This document shows positions 20,166-31,418 of a stretch of DNA of 64,000 nt, piece after piece (the stretch's first letter is position 1; every line of letters starts with the position of its first letter). The position numbers were made by a program, and so were the translations under genes. Below the pieces are notes generated by a model. The model saw nothing but the letters and a program-made list of their open reading frames with translations, ran no database searches and was not told the DNA's origin. The DNA is from Podospora comata (lineage: Eukaryota; Ascomycota; Sordariomycetes; Sordariales; Podosporaceae): contig CP071494.1 in NCBI GenBank assembly GCA_017354895.1, positions 2,294,001 to 2,358,000 on the forward strand. Reading direction: 5' to 3'.

Positions 20166-22712
20166 ATGCAGCCAGGACAGCAGCAGCCTCCACGAAAGCG
20201 GATCCTTTTCCTGGACGCCTACGACTCGTTCTCCAACAACATCACGTCGTTGCTGCAGACCCTCTTGGATGTCGAGGTTTCGGTCTTGCATATCGACTCG
20301 CCATCGCTTTTTCCTTTGGGCATTGATTCAACACCGGATGAGGAGGCCAAGTCGAGATTTGTCAAGGAGCTTGCCAGATATGATGCCGTTGTTTGTGGAC
20401 CAGGTCCGGGCAATCCGGGCAACCAACGGGATGTTGGCGTTATGAGGTTTATTTGGGAACTGGAGGAGGGGAATGTCTTGCCAGTGCTTGGAATCTGCTT
20501 GGGCTTTCAGAGCCTCGTCAATTCTTGCCAGGGAGGTCAGGTCAAGAGACTGAGAAGGGGGTTGCATGGTATGGTCAGAACAATCATCCACCGTATGGAC
20601 TCAGTTGCGCCGGTGGAGGGTGACATTTTTGCCGGGGTGAACGGGTTCAAGGCAACGCTGTATCACAGCTTGTGTGGCCATGTTGGACAGGAGGGCATCG
20701 ACCAACAAGAATGGGAGGAAGCTCGGTGGCAGCCTCAGGACGGCTGCCCTGAGTTGTTGCCGCTGGCCTGGGTGGAGGAGCAGCGTGAAGAGGGCGAGGG
20801 TTTCGAAGCTGGAACGGAAAGAATCCTCATGGCTGTCAAGCACAGGACCAAGCCGTTCTGGGGTGTGCAATATCATCCCGAGTCGGTGTGCACAGAAGAG
20901 GAGGGCAACAAGATCATTGTCAACTGGTTCAAGGAAGCGCTCGGGTGGAATAAAAAACACAAGAGGACGACCCTGGTGGATGGACACAACCTGGCAGAGG
21001 CTGCTATCAAGCCGAGCCTGCTCTCTCAGCTCACACCGTCAGGAGAGCCTAGGGCTTCGGGGCAGTGGTGGGAGAAGTTTGAGTCTGACCCAGTTTTGCG
21101 CTCTGTCTCGGTGCCCTTGCCTCGCGGCATTCCGGTCCCGGATATCGTAGAGGCAGTTGATCCCGATGCCTCTGAGCGGATCATCCTGGACTCGGCCAAC
21201 GCGGCACCTGCCAAATCGAGTGCTGATGTCCGCGGCAGATACAGCATTATTGCGGCTGGTCTGGACGAAGCCCTGCGTCTTGAATACCACGCCGGCGATG
21301 ACTATGCCACCACCAAGCTCAAGGCTGTTGGGGGAATGTCAGTCAACTTGTCACAGCAGGTTCCGATTGCCAGATATGGCAACATCTGGGCTCTGATTGC
21401 AGCCTTCCAAGACGCAAGACATATCGACGTCGAAGGACCCGAGACGACCCCTTTTCTGGGAGGTTTTATGGGATACGTTACCTACGAGCAGGGGCTCATG
21501 GACATTGGCATCAATCTCGACCACCCTCGCCCCCACCATCGACCAGACATCTGCCTGAGCTGGATCACCAAGAGCATCGTCATTGACCACCTCGCCGGCG
21601 TCGTCCACGTGCAACACCTCCGCTCTAGCGGCTCAGAGGAAGACACCTGGCTAGAGAAAACAACCGGCAAACTCCTCACCCTCCAAAACACCCAACGCCG
21701 ACCGTCCTTCAACTCCAAAAAAGACAACACCCAACTCCCCCAATCCCCCACCAAACGCCGCCCATCCCGCAGCACCACCTCCATCCAAACCCCCTTGACA
21801 AAAGAGTACGAGGACAAGGTCCGGCTCTGCCAAGAACACATCGCCGCGGGGGAGTCGTATGAACTCTGCCTGACAGACCAAACAACCATCACCCGTCCCC
21901 TCAGCGATGTCCAACCACCCCTATCACCTACACAACCCAAACACCCCCGCCTCTCCTCCTCCCCCGCCACCCGGCCCAACTCCTGGTCCTTGTTCAAACA
22001 CCTCCGCACCCGCCAACCCGCCCCCTTCGCGTCCTACCTCCGCCTCCACCCGGCAACCCTCGTCTCCGCCTCCCCCGAGCGTTTCCTAACCTACGACCGT
22101 CAAGGGAAATGTTCCATGCGTCCGATGAAAGGCACAGTCCGCAAGTCGGACATCTGCTCCACCCTCTCCCAAGCAGAGAACATCCTCCACGTCCCCAAAG
22201 AGGAGGCGGAAAACCTCATGATTGTTGATTTAGTTCGTCACGACTTGCACTCCATCTGCGGAGCGGGGAATGTGACTGTGCGGGATCTGCTAAAGGTGGA
22301 GGAGTATCAATCTGTGTTTCAGATGATCACTGTTGTTGAGGGGCAGTTGCCTAGACAGGGGGGGTATGGTGGGTTGGATGCGCTGGCGGGGGCGCTGCCG
22401 CCGGGGAGTATGACGGGGGCGCCGAAGAGGAGGAGTTGTGAGATACTCAGGCGGGTGGAAGGGGGGAGGGAGAGGGGGTTGTATTCGGGGGTTGTGGGGT
22501 ATCATTGTGTTAGCGGACGGGGGGATTGGAGTGTTACGATCAGGAGTTTGTTTAGGTGGGATGATGAGGTGGGGAGGGAGGGGGAGGAGGAGGAGGTGTG
22601 GAGGATTGGGGCCGGGGGTGCGGTTACGATACTGAGCACGGAGGTGGGGGAGAGGGAGGAGATGTTTACCAAGTTGGCGGGGCCGTTGAGGGTTTTTGGG
22701 GAGGTTTGTTAA
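20166..22712 (+). CDS. ABZ1: p-Aminobenzoate synthase (aminodeoxychorismate synthase), PabA-PabB fusion
   Basis: This enzyme makes 4-amino-4-deoxychorismate from chorismate and glutamine for folate synthesis. Single exon, 848 residues. The glutamine amidotransferase domain comes first (about 12-265): FLDAYDSFSNNI, the nucleophile Cys in LGICLGFQSL and the His/Glu pair in QYHPESV. The chorismate-binding domain follows (about 430-845): FLGGFMGYVTYE, ESYELCLTDQTTITR, VSASPERFL, MRPMKGTVRKS, LMIVDLVRHDL, PPGSMTGAPKRRSCEIL and GLYSGVVGY. About 60 extra residues around 500-550 and another loop near 580-605 are Ser/Pro-rich inserts. The start ATG at 20166 is preceded by a purine-rich leader. The domain order is the eukaryotic one, which separates it from anthranilate synthase. 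Confidence 0.96.
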   Translation: MQPGQQQPPRKRILFLDAYDSFSNNITSLLQTLLDVEVSVLHIDSPSLFPLGIDSTPDEEAKSRFVKELARYDAVVCGPGPGNPGNQRDVGVMRFIWELEEGNVLPVLGICLGFQSLVNSCQGGQVKRLRRGLHGMVRTIIHRMDSVAPVEGDIFAGVNGFKATLYHSLCGHVGQEGIDQQEWEEARWQPQDGCPELLPLAWVEEQREEGEGFEAGTERILMAVKHRTKPFWGVQYHPESVCTEEEGNKIIVNWFKEALGWNKKHKRTTLVDGHNLAEAAIKPSLLSQLTPSGEPRASGQWWEKFESDPVLRSVSVPLPRGIPVPDIVEAVDPDASERIILDSANAAPAKSSADVRGRYSIIAAGLDEALRLEYHAGDDYATTKLKAVGGMSVNLSQQVPIARYGNIWALIAAFQDARHIDVEGPETTPFLGGFMGYVTYEQGLMDIGINLDHPRPHHRPDICLSWITKSIVIDHLAGVVHVQHLRSSGSEEDTWLEKTTGKLLTLQNTQRRPSFNSKKDNTQLPQSPTKRRPSRSTTSIQTPLTKEYEDKVRLCQEHIAAGESYELCLTDQTTITRPLSDVQPPLSPTQPKHPRLSSSPATRPNSWSLFKHLRTRQPAPFASYLRLHPATLVSASPERFLTYDRQGKCSMRPMKGTVRKSDICSTLSQAENILHVPKEEAENLMIVDLVRHDLHSICGAGNVTVRDLLKVEEYQSVFQMITVVEGQLPRQGGYGGLDALAGALPPGSMTGAPKRRSCEILRRVEGGRERGLYSGVVGYHCVSGRGDWSVTIRSLFRWDDEVGREGEEEEVWRIGAGGAVTILSTEVGEREEMFTKLAGPLRVFGEVC

Positions 22713-23102
22713 GGGGGTGGTAGGTTGAAGGATGGGATAGATGTGCAAATGCAGAGCACACTCAACGTGTGTCTGGTGGTTTGGCAGGTTCCGGAAAAAA
22801 CAGGGCATCTGGTTTTCAACATGGGCATGTCGGCGCGGGCGTTTTCTTTTTTTTTTTTGTAGTATTATCCAATGATGTATATGGTAGACTCAACGATGCA
22901 AAACTTTGAAGGTAAGGAAGCAATGCTTTAACGCACTGTTTCGGTGTGGTGTGCGGGCAGAGAGGATAGATATGGTCAGAGATACACAACCTCTAAACGG
23001 CTTTTATCAACCACCATTGCTTCCTTTTCAGAACTCACGCCTTTGAGAGTCAAGTGGATTGGTCTTGCTGTCGACATTTTGTTCCAACCATAATCTGTCA
23101 AC
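22713..23102. other. Intergenic, ABZ1 3' flank to HET remnant
   Basis: About 390 bases: a 3' flank with a T-run at 22848-22858. No gene seen. Confidence 0.45.
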
Positions 23103-23737
23103 CTAGTAGTCTACACCGAGTGCCCACTCCATTTCCGACGGTTCGATCGTTGGCATCAGCTCGGCAGCAAACGTGACCGATGTTCTTATGGAGCTGCGGC
23201 TGGCAGCATGAGAGGACGAGGTCGTACGAGGTAGCACCTGAGCAAGATGCACACAACACACTGTCACGTTCCGGTACCACTTGAACATGGACTGGATGAG
23301 CTCGTGGAGCTCGGAAGAGCTTCTCTTGTCGATGCAGCAGGTGTCGGACCAGACAAACTCACTGCGAGAAACCTCGCAAAAGCTCCGAAGTTTTTGGTAG
23401 CCTGCCGTGCTGGCGGCTGTTCCGTCCGTCATGTCCTCGAAGCTGGGCTCCCCCTCGAGCAGCCACCTGTGGGAGAGCATGTCATATTTCACCACCGTCT
23501 GCAGGTAAGCCTGCATGCGTGGCTTGGTTGAGGAGGTATTATTCAATGAATTCCAGCGTGACGGCATTTGTTCAACCTCCTGACACGGGGAAGGTAATGT
23601 TGCTGCACGAAAGCTTGATCAACGAGCCGCATCTCTTTGACATATATGAAACGGATGGGGATACCATTTTGGACATAGTCAAGGAATTCCTTCTCAATTC
23701 TATCAAAGAATATCTTTTCCTCCACGGTCAAGTCCAT
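23103..23737 (-). pseudogene. Remnant of a HET-domain (heterokaryon incompatibility) gene
   Basis: HET-domain proteins trigger cell death after fusion of unlike hyphae. This minus-strand stretch keeps recognisable HET blocks: KYDMLSHRWLLEGEPSFEDM, GYQKLRSFCEVSRSEFVWSD, TCCIDKRSSSELHELIQSM and FKWYRNVTVCCVHLAQ. An upstream piece, EFLDYVQNGIPIRFIYVKEM, fits the N-terminus of the same family. The pieces lie in different frames and the usual C-terminal part after the domain is absent, so it looks broken in at least two places and unlikely to give a working protein. It lies between ABZ1 and VPS55. It keeps readable motifs, so it is probably not ancient. A plus-strand ORF covering the same bases is a shadow. 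Confidence 0.7.
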
Positions 23738-24272
23738 GACCGGGGATATGTTGCTCGAGATTTTGAAACTTATTTGAACATGTTTGTAGTGTTTGAAGCG
23801 GAGAAGCTGGGCTGCCCAAGTATTTCAAGATGTGAACGCGAGGCTGGGCAATATGGATGGCTCTATCCAGGCCATGGGTTTCCAAACAAGGCAAAAAGAC
23901 TCGCCAGCATTGCTTCCTTGAAACATATCAAAACAATAAGAATATTGAGAGAAAATACCTTGATTTATCCCCTCCTAACCTCAGTCCCAACTTTCCAAAG
24001 ACTATCAACCGAAAAAAACAAATCCCACACACCATTCTGTCGTTCCCACCTTTGCTACCTGCCCCATCCTCCCATGACATGATTGCATACCTTTCGTCGA
24101 ACACCGGTAATTGTACAAAAATCAAAATAATGGATAAAACAAGCTCCAACACCCTCGCCTTTCCCTATTCCTCATCATAAAGCTACCCCCATCATCGTCA
24201 ATCTCCCGAACCCTCCATCCGCTCATGGGTATCCATCTCCCCATCACTCATTCAAGAATCACCCCCTTCCCC
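23738..24272. other. Intergenic, HET remnant to VPS55
   Basis: About 535 bases, AT-richer than its surroundings, forming the 3' flank of VPS55. It may hold more of the decayed HET gene's 5' side, but I cannot align it. No gene supported. Confidence 0.4.
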
Positions 24273-24662
24273 CTAAAACTCCTGCTCCTCCTGAAAAAAC
24301 TGCCCAAAACTTATAATCGTCCCATAAATCAACAACCCACCCACAATGCTCATCACCGCCGCCGCCGTGGCGATAATCCCGCTATGCGCCAGCACCACCG
24401 GGAGCGCGATGCCCATCACGACCAAGAACCCGGTGCAGAACCGGCCCAGATCGAGGATGGCGGCGCCCGAGCTCTCGACAAAGTCGTCGGGGTTGGCGCA
24501 GTGGGAGCATATCCAGTTGGGCACCGGGGCGAGGACGTAGGTGGCGACGACGAGGAGGGGGTGGTATTTGGAGTAGAGGGCGCAGGAGAGGATAACGAGG
24601 AGGAAGCCGAGGGCGAGGACGAAGGAGAGGGCTATGATTGTTTTTAGGCCGGCGGTGGGCAT
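24273..24662 (-). CDS. VPS55: Vps55 (OB-RGRP/LEPROT family) endosomal membrane protein
   Basis: Vps55 acts with Vps68 at late endosomes in sorting to the vacuole. Single exon of 129 residues with four hydrophobic segments: ALSFVLALGFLLVILSCAL, HPLLVVATYVLAPVPNW, FCTGFLVVMGIALPVVL, and VMSIVGGLLIYGTIISFG. The signature VLAPVPNWICSHC is present, and the FVESSGAAILDLGRF loop matches the family. The acidic C-terminus ends QEEQEF. Length is typical. Divergent from the proteasome gene, with 602 bases between starts. Confidence 0.95.
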   Translation of the reverse strand: MPTAGLKTIIALSFVLALGFLLVILSCALYSKYHPLLVVATYVLAPVPNWICSHCANPDDFVESSGAAILDLGRFCTGFLVVMGIALPVVLAHSGIIATAAAVMSIVGGLLIYGTIISFGQFFQEEQEF

Positions 24663-25264
24663 TGTGACGGTTGGTTGGCTGAGGTGTGAGGCGGGGGGGC
24701 TGGGGGTTGGGGTGTGTTGAGCGAGTGTATGTGTCGTTGCGATGGGATGACTGATTATGACCTGGCTGATACTAACAGGCCGTATCTCGAGTCGGTATCC
24801 CTGGGTGCGGTCTTGTGCGATGACGGTAGCGTCAGAGTTGGAAGCTGTCTACGTGTGTTGGAGCTTGCTTGCGTTCTTGCCTGTGACCTGTGACGCCGAC
24901 GCCGCGGACGGCTGGGTAGGTCAGCCTTGGCGGGCTCCCCTGTGCGGCTGTCAGGCGCTAACCCTGAATAAGACTAGTTCAGTATAAACCAAGGCCCGTG
25001 CTTTCCCCAAAAAGCGGATAACGTACCTCTGCGGCAGGCGACGACGAAGCTAGGAGCTGCCTGGGGGAGTTGCTGAGGTAGCTGGGTGGGAGCTCGACCA
25101 TCAACCACAATCACAAACACCGCCTTACCACACTGCAGCTTGACGACTAGACCACAACCACTTTCTCTACCACCTTGATACCAAATCGAACCGTCAGGGT
25201 TGATCATCGAGACTTGAACTGCACCTCGGATCAGTCAAACAGCACAGTCGAACAGGCCGCCACC
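24663..25264. other. Divergent promoter region VPS55 / PRE5
   Basis: About 600 bases between two start codons. I see no RNA gene and no motif I would name with confidence. Confidence 0.45.
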
Positions 25265-26234
25265 ATGTTCAGGAACAACTACGACAACGACTCGGTCACA
25301 TTGTGAGTTGCTTGCTTGCTATTGCTGCTGCGACTCGGGGCATCCCACCTTTTTGGTCAACATCACTGACTGACACACTCTCTCACCAACCCAGCTCCCC
25401 ACAGGGGCGGATATTCCAGGTCGAGTATGCAGCCGAAGCAGTTAAGCAGGGTTCAGTCGTAGTAGGAATCGCCAGCAAAACACACGCCGTCCTCGTAGCG
25501 ATCAAGGTGCGTCCCCCCCCACCTTTTAACTAACACTTATCACATCTAACACTTCATGTCCTCCGCCTCCCCCCCCCCAGCGCAACGCAGAAGAACTCTC
25601 CTCGTACCAAAAGAAACTCTTCCCCATCGACGAGCACGTCGGCATCGCCATCGCCGGCCTCACCTCGGACGCCCGCGTCCTCTCCAACTTTATGAAGCAG
25701 CAATGCCTCGGCCACCGCCTCACCTACTCCCGCAACATGCCCATCCGCTCCCTCGTCGACATGATCGGCTCCAAAGCCCAGATCAACACGCAGCACTACG
25801 GAAAGCGCCCCTACGGCGTTGGTCTCCTCGTCGCCGGCGTGGACGATTCCGGCCCTCACCTCTTTGAATTTCAACCGTCGGGCATGACGGAGGAGATGAT
25901 TGCCTTTGCCATTGGTGCCAGGTCCCAGATGGCGAGGACGTATCTCGAGAGAAACCTGGACAAGTTCAAGACCAGCACACGGGAGGAGCTGATTGAGCAT
26001 GGGTTGAGGGCGCTGAAGGAGAGTTTGGTGCAGGATAGGGAGTTGACGGTGGAGAATACCAGTGTGGGTGTGGTGGGCTATGTCAAGGAGACGAAGAAGA
26101 CGGAGCCGTTTCAGGTGTTTGATGGGCACGAAGTGCAGAGGTATTTGGAGCTGGTGGCGGATGATAAGAAGGAGGGGGGGCCTCAGGCGGCGACGGTGGA
26201 GGATGAGAGCACGGCGATGGATGTTGATGCGTAG
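25265..26234 (+). CDS. PRE5: 20S proteasome subunit alpha type-6 (Pre5 / PSMA1)
   Basis: Alpha6 of the outer ring of the 20S core. Exons 25265-25302, 25395-25506 and 25581-26234, 267 residues. The spliced N-terminus is [20 protein letters not shown] followed by [13 protein letters not shown], the alpha-subunit signature with the YD(x)SPQGR gate element. [15 protein letters not shown] and the [16 protein letters not shown] block identify alpha6 against the other alpha subunits. As expected for an alpha subunit, there is no N-terminal catalytic threonine. The tail ([19 protein letters not shown]) is acidic, as in fungal homologues. Donors are GTGAGT and GTGCGT. Convergent with the LOG gene. Confidence 0.96.
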
Positions 26235-26569
26235 AGAGCAATAATGGCCGAGTTATTGTATGGAGGAATCCCGGCGCACTGAGTGAGGTCAGTCCGGAGT
26301 TCTTTGCTCGGTTGTTGGTGCAGATGCAAATGCAGTTGTTGCAGTTGATTGCGCAGATGGAAATTGATGACCCTTTGTGGGTCGGGCTTTGTGATTATTA
26401 TGCAGGCCCAGCGCTTTGGAAGAGATAGAGAAAGCACTTCTGAGCAAGAAAAGCTACATCAGAGTCTGAGATGGGCCACTGATTTCGCCTGAGCGAAAGG
26501 AGTCTTGATTTATGATGTTTTTGTTTTCTGGTCATTCCATCTAGTTTCTCCGTCCATCTATCACATTCC
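26235..26569. other. Convergent 3' flanks PRE5 / LOG gene
   Basis: About 335 bases of terminal flank with a TGCAGATGCAAATGCAGTTG-type low-complexity patch near 26319-26350. No gene seen. Confidence 0.45.
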
Positions 26570-27360
26570 CTATTGCGAGCTCCAGTTCAACTTGAGCGCC
26601 GCGTCTGACACCTTGTACTCTTCCAACGCCCTGATCGCCTCCTCTGCTGTCTTGGCCTCGACAAGGATGTTCTTGTTCCCACCGTGGATAAACCCCTCTT
26701 CTACGCTCTTGTTGATCCACTGCCTGATGCCATCGTAGAAACCGTTGATGTTGAGAATGACGATCCCCTTGTTGTGAATGCCCAGCTGGTTCCACGTCAT
26801 GGTCTCAAACAGCTCCTCCAAGGTACCGTACCCGCCTGCCAGGGCGACGAAACCGGAGCCTGGGCCACCGTCGAGGACCTCTTGGGCCATGAGGCGTTTT
26901 CGGGTGTGCATGTCGGGGACGATGGTTGTCCGGCCGAAGACTGTCTCTTCCGGGACTGTCAGGGAGGAGGTGGAGGAGGTATGGGGACGGGAGGAAGGGT
27001 TGGACGGGTCGGGGATGGTGGAGGAGTAGTTTGCGTCGCGCTCGTAGCGGACGAGGGCTTCGGGGATTATGCCGTGGACTGAGTCCGGTCCGGAGAGGGA
27101 GACGAGGGTACGGGCTACTTCGCCCATTAGGCCTACTGTGCCGCCTCCGTAGACTGGAGATTTGTTGTTAGGACTGGAGAGAGTCAAAGGGAGGCGGGGG
27201 AGGTACCTAGTTGGATGTTGTTTTTGGCCATTTCTCTTGCGAGTGAGCGGGCGGCTTCGACGTAGATGGGGTTGAAGCCTGGGGAGGCGCCGCAGTAGAC
27301 GCAGATTTTTGTGCGCTTGGGGGTGGTTTCGTTGTTGTTGTTGGCGCCGCCTGATTCCAT
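26570..27360 (-). CDS. LOG-family cytokinin-riboside-monophosphate phosphoribohydrolase
   Basis: LOG-family enzymes release a free base from nucleoside 5'-monophosphates; they were long mislabelled lysine decarboxylases. Exons 27360-27207 and 27153-26570, 245 residues. The start is MESGGANNNNETTPKRTKIC. CVYCGASPGFNPIY is the N-terminal Rossmann motif. GYGGGTVGLMGEVA is rebuilt across the 53 bp intron. The catalytic signature PGGxGTxxE is present as LAGGYGTLEELFE, with QEVLDGGPG before it and TWNQLGIHNKG after. It carries the Arg/Glu pair expected of active enzymes. A Ser/Pro-rich loop (about residues 95-115) is inserted. Whether the substrate is a cytokinin precursor or another nucleotide cannot be read from sequence. 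Confidence 0.92.
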
Positions 27361-29360
27361 GATGGGCGAGTTGTGGTGTTTACGAGGGGATTTGTTGGTG
27401 GTAAGGCGCAAAGAAGATTAGATGGGACGGCGGGCTGGTATGGAAGGGGTGGTGTATACAAGTCCAACTGTGAGCTGTCGTCTGAGTCACTCGGGATAAG
27501 CAAATTGACTGGAAGCAACCTGGAGGATTTATTATGCGCTTCTGGGAAAGAGTCCGAGGATCCCCTGGCTGATGACGCTCGGCGAACCTCTAAACAAGGG
27601 CGGCTGCTGGTGAGAGTAGTGGAGTTGGTTCTTATTTAAACGAATTGGAATCGCAAGACAAGATGTAGAAGGTGGCAGTCAAAGGGAGGCTCAGTGAGAT
27701 TTTCGTTGAGGTGTAGATAACAGACCCGAGCAAAGCACCGTTCTTGGAAACTAGGAAGAAATGAACAGCGAGACTGGGATGATACTTATATATGTTTGAA
27801 CATGAGAAACACAACTCGGTCGACATGGACCTGAAAGGCGACTCGCGGGATTGAACGACCTGTTGGCCGTGAACGTGGACCTTTGAGGAAGCCAGATGTG
27901 GGCCAGATGTATGACATAACGGCGGCTCGTCTTTGACGAATCGAACGGCGCCGAACACCACACGAGCTTCACAAGGCCAAATCATGGGATTGGGAATCCC
28001 CCAATATAGAGATAAAATGGCCAAACGTGGCAGTCACGAGATGGCACCGTTGTCCTATCAAACTTGATGCTAGTTTTGTCGTTGTACAGTGATTCGTCGG
28101 GTCCCAGACTACCCCAACTTACTTGTCTTCACAAGTCTTCATTGATGAATGGAGGGGTTCAATGGCCGGTGGAGGGGCGGGCGGTGCCGTTGGGCAAGAT
28201 TCGGGCGGTGAGAGCTCTCCTTGGTCTGTGCATAAGCTTTCCAGACAGGCAGTTGATGGCCCCACTTTATTTTGGCGATACAAATTGTGGCTGACTCAAT
28301 TGCAGCGAACTCTCACTCTCTTTCTTTTTTTTCTTCTGCGTGAAGCCTCGTCCTCTTCAACGCTGCGTTTCTATGCGACAAACGGAAAGTCTTGTTCACA
28401 CACTACTTTCGACCTCTTCGGAGGATCCTTTACGCATATGAGAAATTCGGAGAATCTGCTTCACACCAGTTCGTCCGTCCCACAGCCTTCCTTGGAGGGT
28501 TGTGTCGATGGGTCGCGAGCTCTGCCGGTGACGGCTTGACGCAACTGTGCGTCTGTAATTGGCATCAGAAAAGCAGGGCCCAGGAGAGGCTGCTTCGGCA
28601 GTTTTCTTGCTGGTGTCCCTCTGGGAGAGTCATTACGAAGCTTGTGAGAAAATCACTTGAGTGCAATACGCGGCGTGTGGCTGTCTCTCTTCGGACGGGC
28701 AGCCTCATCCTTCGATTCCGATTACTCTGTTGAGGACGAGGCTTCACCACCTTTTTTTTTTCTTCAGGTAAGCAGTTGCTTCTATCCTCAATGTTCAGAA
28801 TACTACTAACAAAACTCGATGCTGTTGGCATCATATGACCAGGATTTGGGACCTTCGGCAGACGCTGAAAACACCCGACGAGCTCCTGTATAAGGGAGCG
28901 TCAAGCCTCGCAGCTGAGGCTGATGAAGATATCCGTCACATCATGGACTTTTGACTGTCTTGGTATCCGATAGCTTTACCATAGCCCCTAATAAAAGATG
29001 AACTTGAAATGCCCTGTCTTATTCTTTCTTGATATGTGCCTCAAGTGAAACAAACAAAACAGCACCTTGTTTGAATATGTGGGGTGCATGGACCCCCACC
29101 CAGCCTCGGGAGCTGCCGTGGAACCGTGGCCTCGTCCCTGACTTTGATTTGCAGCGCCGGCCGGCCGGCCACTTCAGTGATCCAGGGCCTGGAATTACGC
29201 CACGACGCTAGACAGAAAGCGCAACGTCCGTCTCGGAAAACGTGCCCTTTGCAAAGACGACGTTTTTTTTGTTTTTTTTTTTGGATTTTTCTTGTCCTTA
29301 TTTCCAAACGTCTTCCCATATGAACTAAAGTCAACTTTGGAATCAATAAGATCGCCCAAG
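27361..29360. other. Long divergent intergenic region (2.0 kb)
   Basis: Between the LOG gene (-) and the CLPTM1-like gene (+). ORFs of up to 138 codons exist on both strands, but none shows a family motif, good start context or splice pattern. A TGACTCA palindrome (Cpc1/AP-1 type) lies at 28292-28298. T-runs lie at 28319-28331, 28750-28762 and 29263-29281. GCCGGCCGGCCGGCC at about 29157-29170 is a small G/C palindrome. A non-coding transcript is possible but unsupported. Confidence 0.4.
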
Positions 29361-31418
29361 ATGCCGGAACCCGTCGCGGCAGCAGGCGCTGAGCCTGCTC
29401 GCCAGGAGGAGCAAGGCGTAGGTTGATATGCTACCCAACGGCTGGCTGTCTTTGACCATGTTTACTAACAATGGCTCCAGCAATCGATGCTCATGAAAAT
29501 ATTCCAAGGTCTTGCGATGTGGATGGCCATGCAGTTTGTTATAAAGCAGTTCACAGGAGGCGGCCAAAAGACCACGTCTGTCACCAACGCCGACGGACAG
29601 GTAGTCCAAGTCGCAACTGGTGCCATACCACCATACCATGAGCGCCCACGACAGCTGAACGACGGAGCTGTCTACAGCCATATTCCCCAATCCATCGCCC
29701 CAATCTGGCCAGACAACAGCGCCGTCGATATCATCGTTACCGTTTCCCCCTCATTCGTTGCTGAGCCTCTCGACAAGCTACCCAAGGACACCATTGTCTT
29801 TCAGGAGAAGGGGTTCAGGATTGGAAACTGGAGCGACACAAGAGTTGCCGAGGGAACTATCAATGTGCCAGTTCCTGTTCAGAAAAACGGCACTCTCTGG
29901 GGACACTTTTACATTGGATTGCCCGGCGCCCCTCTCGATCCGACTCGGCGCAATTACGATCCTGGTGCTGCTTATCACTTTGTTCACCCTCTGACGCAGT
30001 ACATCCCCAAGAAGAAGGAGTCCAAGACGAGGAACTTGCTATCCGACAATGCCGAGGTGGAGGAAGTCGTGGTGGAGGATGAACCCGAGCAGGCTGGCCC
30101 GATTGTCGCCAACTACTACCACCCCAACGTGTCGCTGTCCTTCATCCCGGGTAGCGGCACGTTTTCGTTTCCTCAGGCTCATCCAGCTATTCGCCAGTAT
30201 ATCCGTCTCGAGGCAACAGGTGCCCGTGACGGAACTGGCCAGAATGGATGGTACTACCCCATCCTCTTCGTCAACACCTTCTGGCAGCTCAAGTCCAAGA
30301 TGACCATCGTGAACGAGACCGTGACCACTTTGCCCATCCGCATTGACCTCAACAACCTGGCCGACTGGAAGTTCAAGCTCATGGCCCCCATTGAGACGAA
30401 CAGCAAGGAACAAGCTCGCCAGGCGGCCTGGGGAGGCGGCATGTCAGCCGGTGGTGGCGACGGCAGCGAGATCGAGATGGTCAAGGAGATCTTCATGGAC
30501 ACCAACCCCATCCTCCTCTGCGTCACCATCATCGTCAGCATCGCGCACATGATTCTCGAGACTTTGGCTTTCGGCTCTGATATCGCCCATTACCGCAAGA
30601 AGAAGGACAATGTTGGTATTTCCGTCAGATCCATCCTCGCCAACGTCTTCATGCAAACCGTCATTTTCCTCTACTTGATCGACCAATCCCAAAACACCTC
30701 CTGGATGATCCTCGGCGGCCAAGGCGTTGGCATCCTGATCGAACTCTGGAAAATCACCACCGTCGTCAACGTCCGCGTCCGCGCCTCCCCCAACTCCCTC
30801 ATCCCTTACCGCATCTCCTTTGAAGACAAGCACAAGCTCAGCACCACGGAGCAAAAGACTAAAGAGTACGACGAGATCGCCTTCAAGTACATGTATATGG
30901 CCGGCGTGCCTCTCCTCCTCGCCTACGCGGTTTATTCCCTGGTGTATGAAACCCACAAGTCGTGGTACAGCTACATCATCGCCACGCTTGTCGGTTCGGT
31001 CTACGCCTATGGGTTCTTGATGATGCTGCCGAGCTTGTATATCAACTACAGACTGAAAAGCGTGGCGCACATGCCGGGCAAGGCGATGATGTACAAGTTT
31101 TTGAACACTTTTATTGATGACTTGTTTGCGTTTACGATCAAGATGCCGTTTCTGCACCGGTTGGCGACCTTGAGGGATGATGTGATTTTCTTTATTTATA
31201 TTTATCAGAGGTGGGTGTACAAGGTTGATTATACCAGGGTCAACGAGTTTGGTCAGGGGGGTGATGATGATGAGGAGGAGGAGGAGGAGGAAGGGGCCAA
31301 GAAGATTGAGGAGAAGAAGAAGGAAGGGGAGGTTGTGGAGGAGCCGAAGGAGGAGAAGGAGGAGGCGGTTAAAGTGACGGGGGCCGAGAAGAAGGGGAAG
31401 GCGACCAAGAGGAAATGA
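29361..31418 (+). CDS. CLPTM1-family multi-pass membrane protein
   Basis: Homologue of cleft lip and palate transmembrane protein 1. Animal members sit in the ER/Golgi and handle receptor assembly and lipid scrambling; the fungal role is not established. Exons 29361-29417 and 29481-31418, 664 residues, intron 63 bp (GTAGGT). A large luminal region (about 50-345) has IPQSIAPIWPDNSAVDIIV and NLADWKFKLMAPIE-type blocks. Then come PILLCVTIIVSIAHMILETL (TM), the family hallmark FGSDIAHYRKKKDNVGISVRS, FMQTVIFLYLIDQ, GVPLLLAYAVYSLVY, SYIIATLVGSVYAYGFLMML, and YINYRLKSVAHMPGKAMMYK with LNTFIDDLFAFTIKMP. The C-terminal 60 residues are a Lys/Glu-rich cytosolic tail. A family-typical protein at typical length. 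Confidence 0.94.

Noticed and set aside
23519-24082. 187-codon plus-strand ORF over the HET remnant
   Set aside because: The minus strand carries recognisable HET blocks; the plus-strand translation has no family features.
27632-28024. 130-codon minus-strand ORF in the LOG/CLPTM1 gap
   Set aside because: No recognisable domain and no intron-exon pattern; could only be rescued by expression data.
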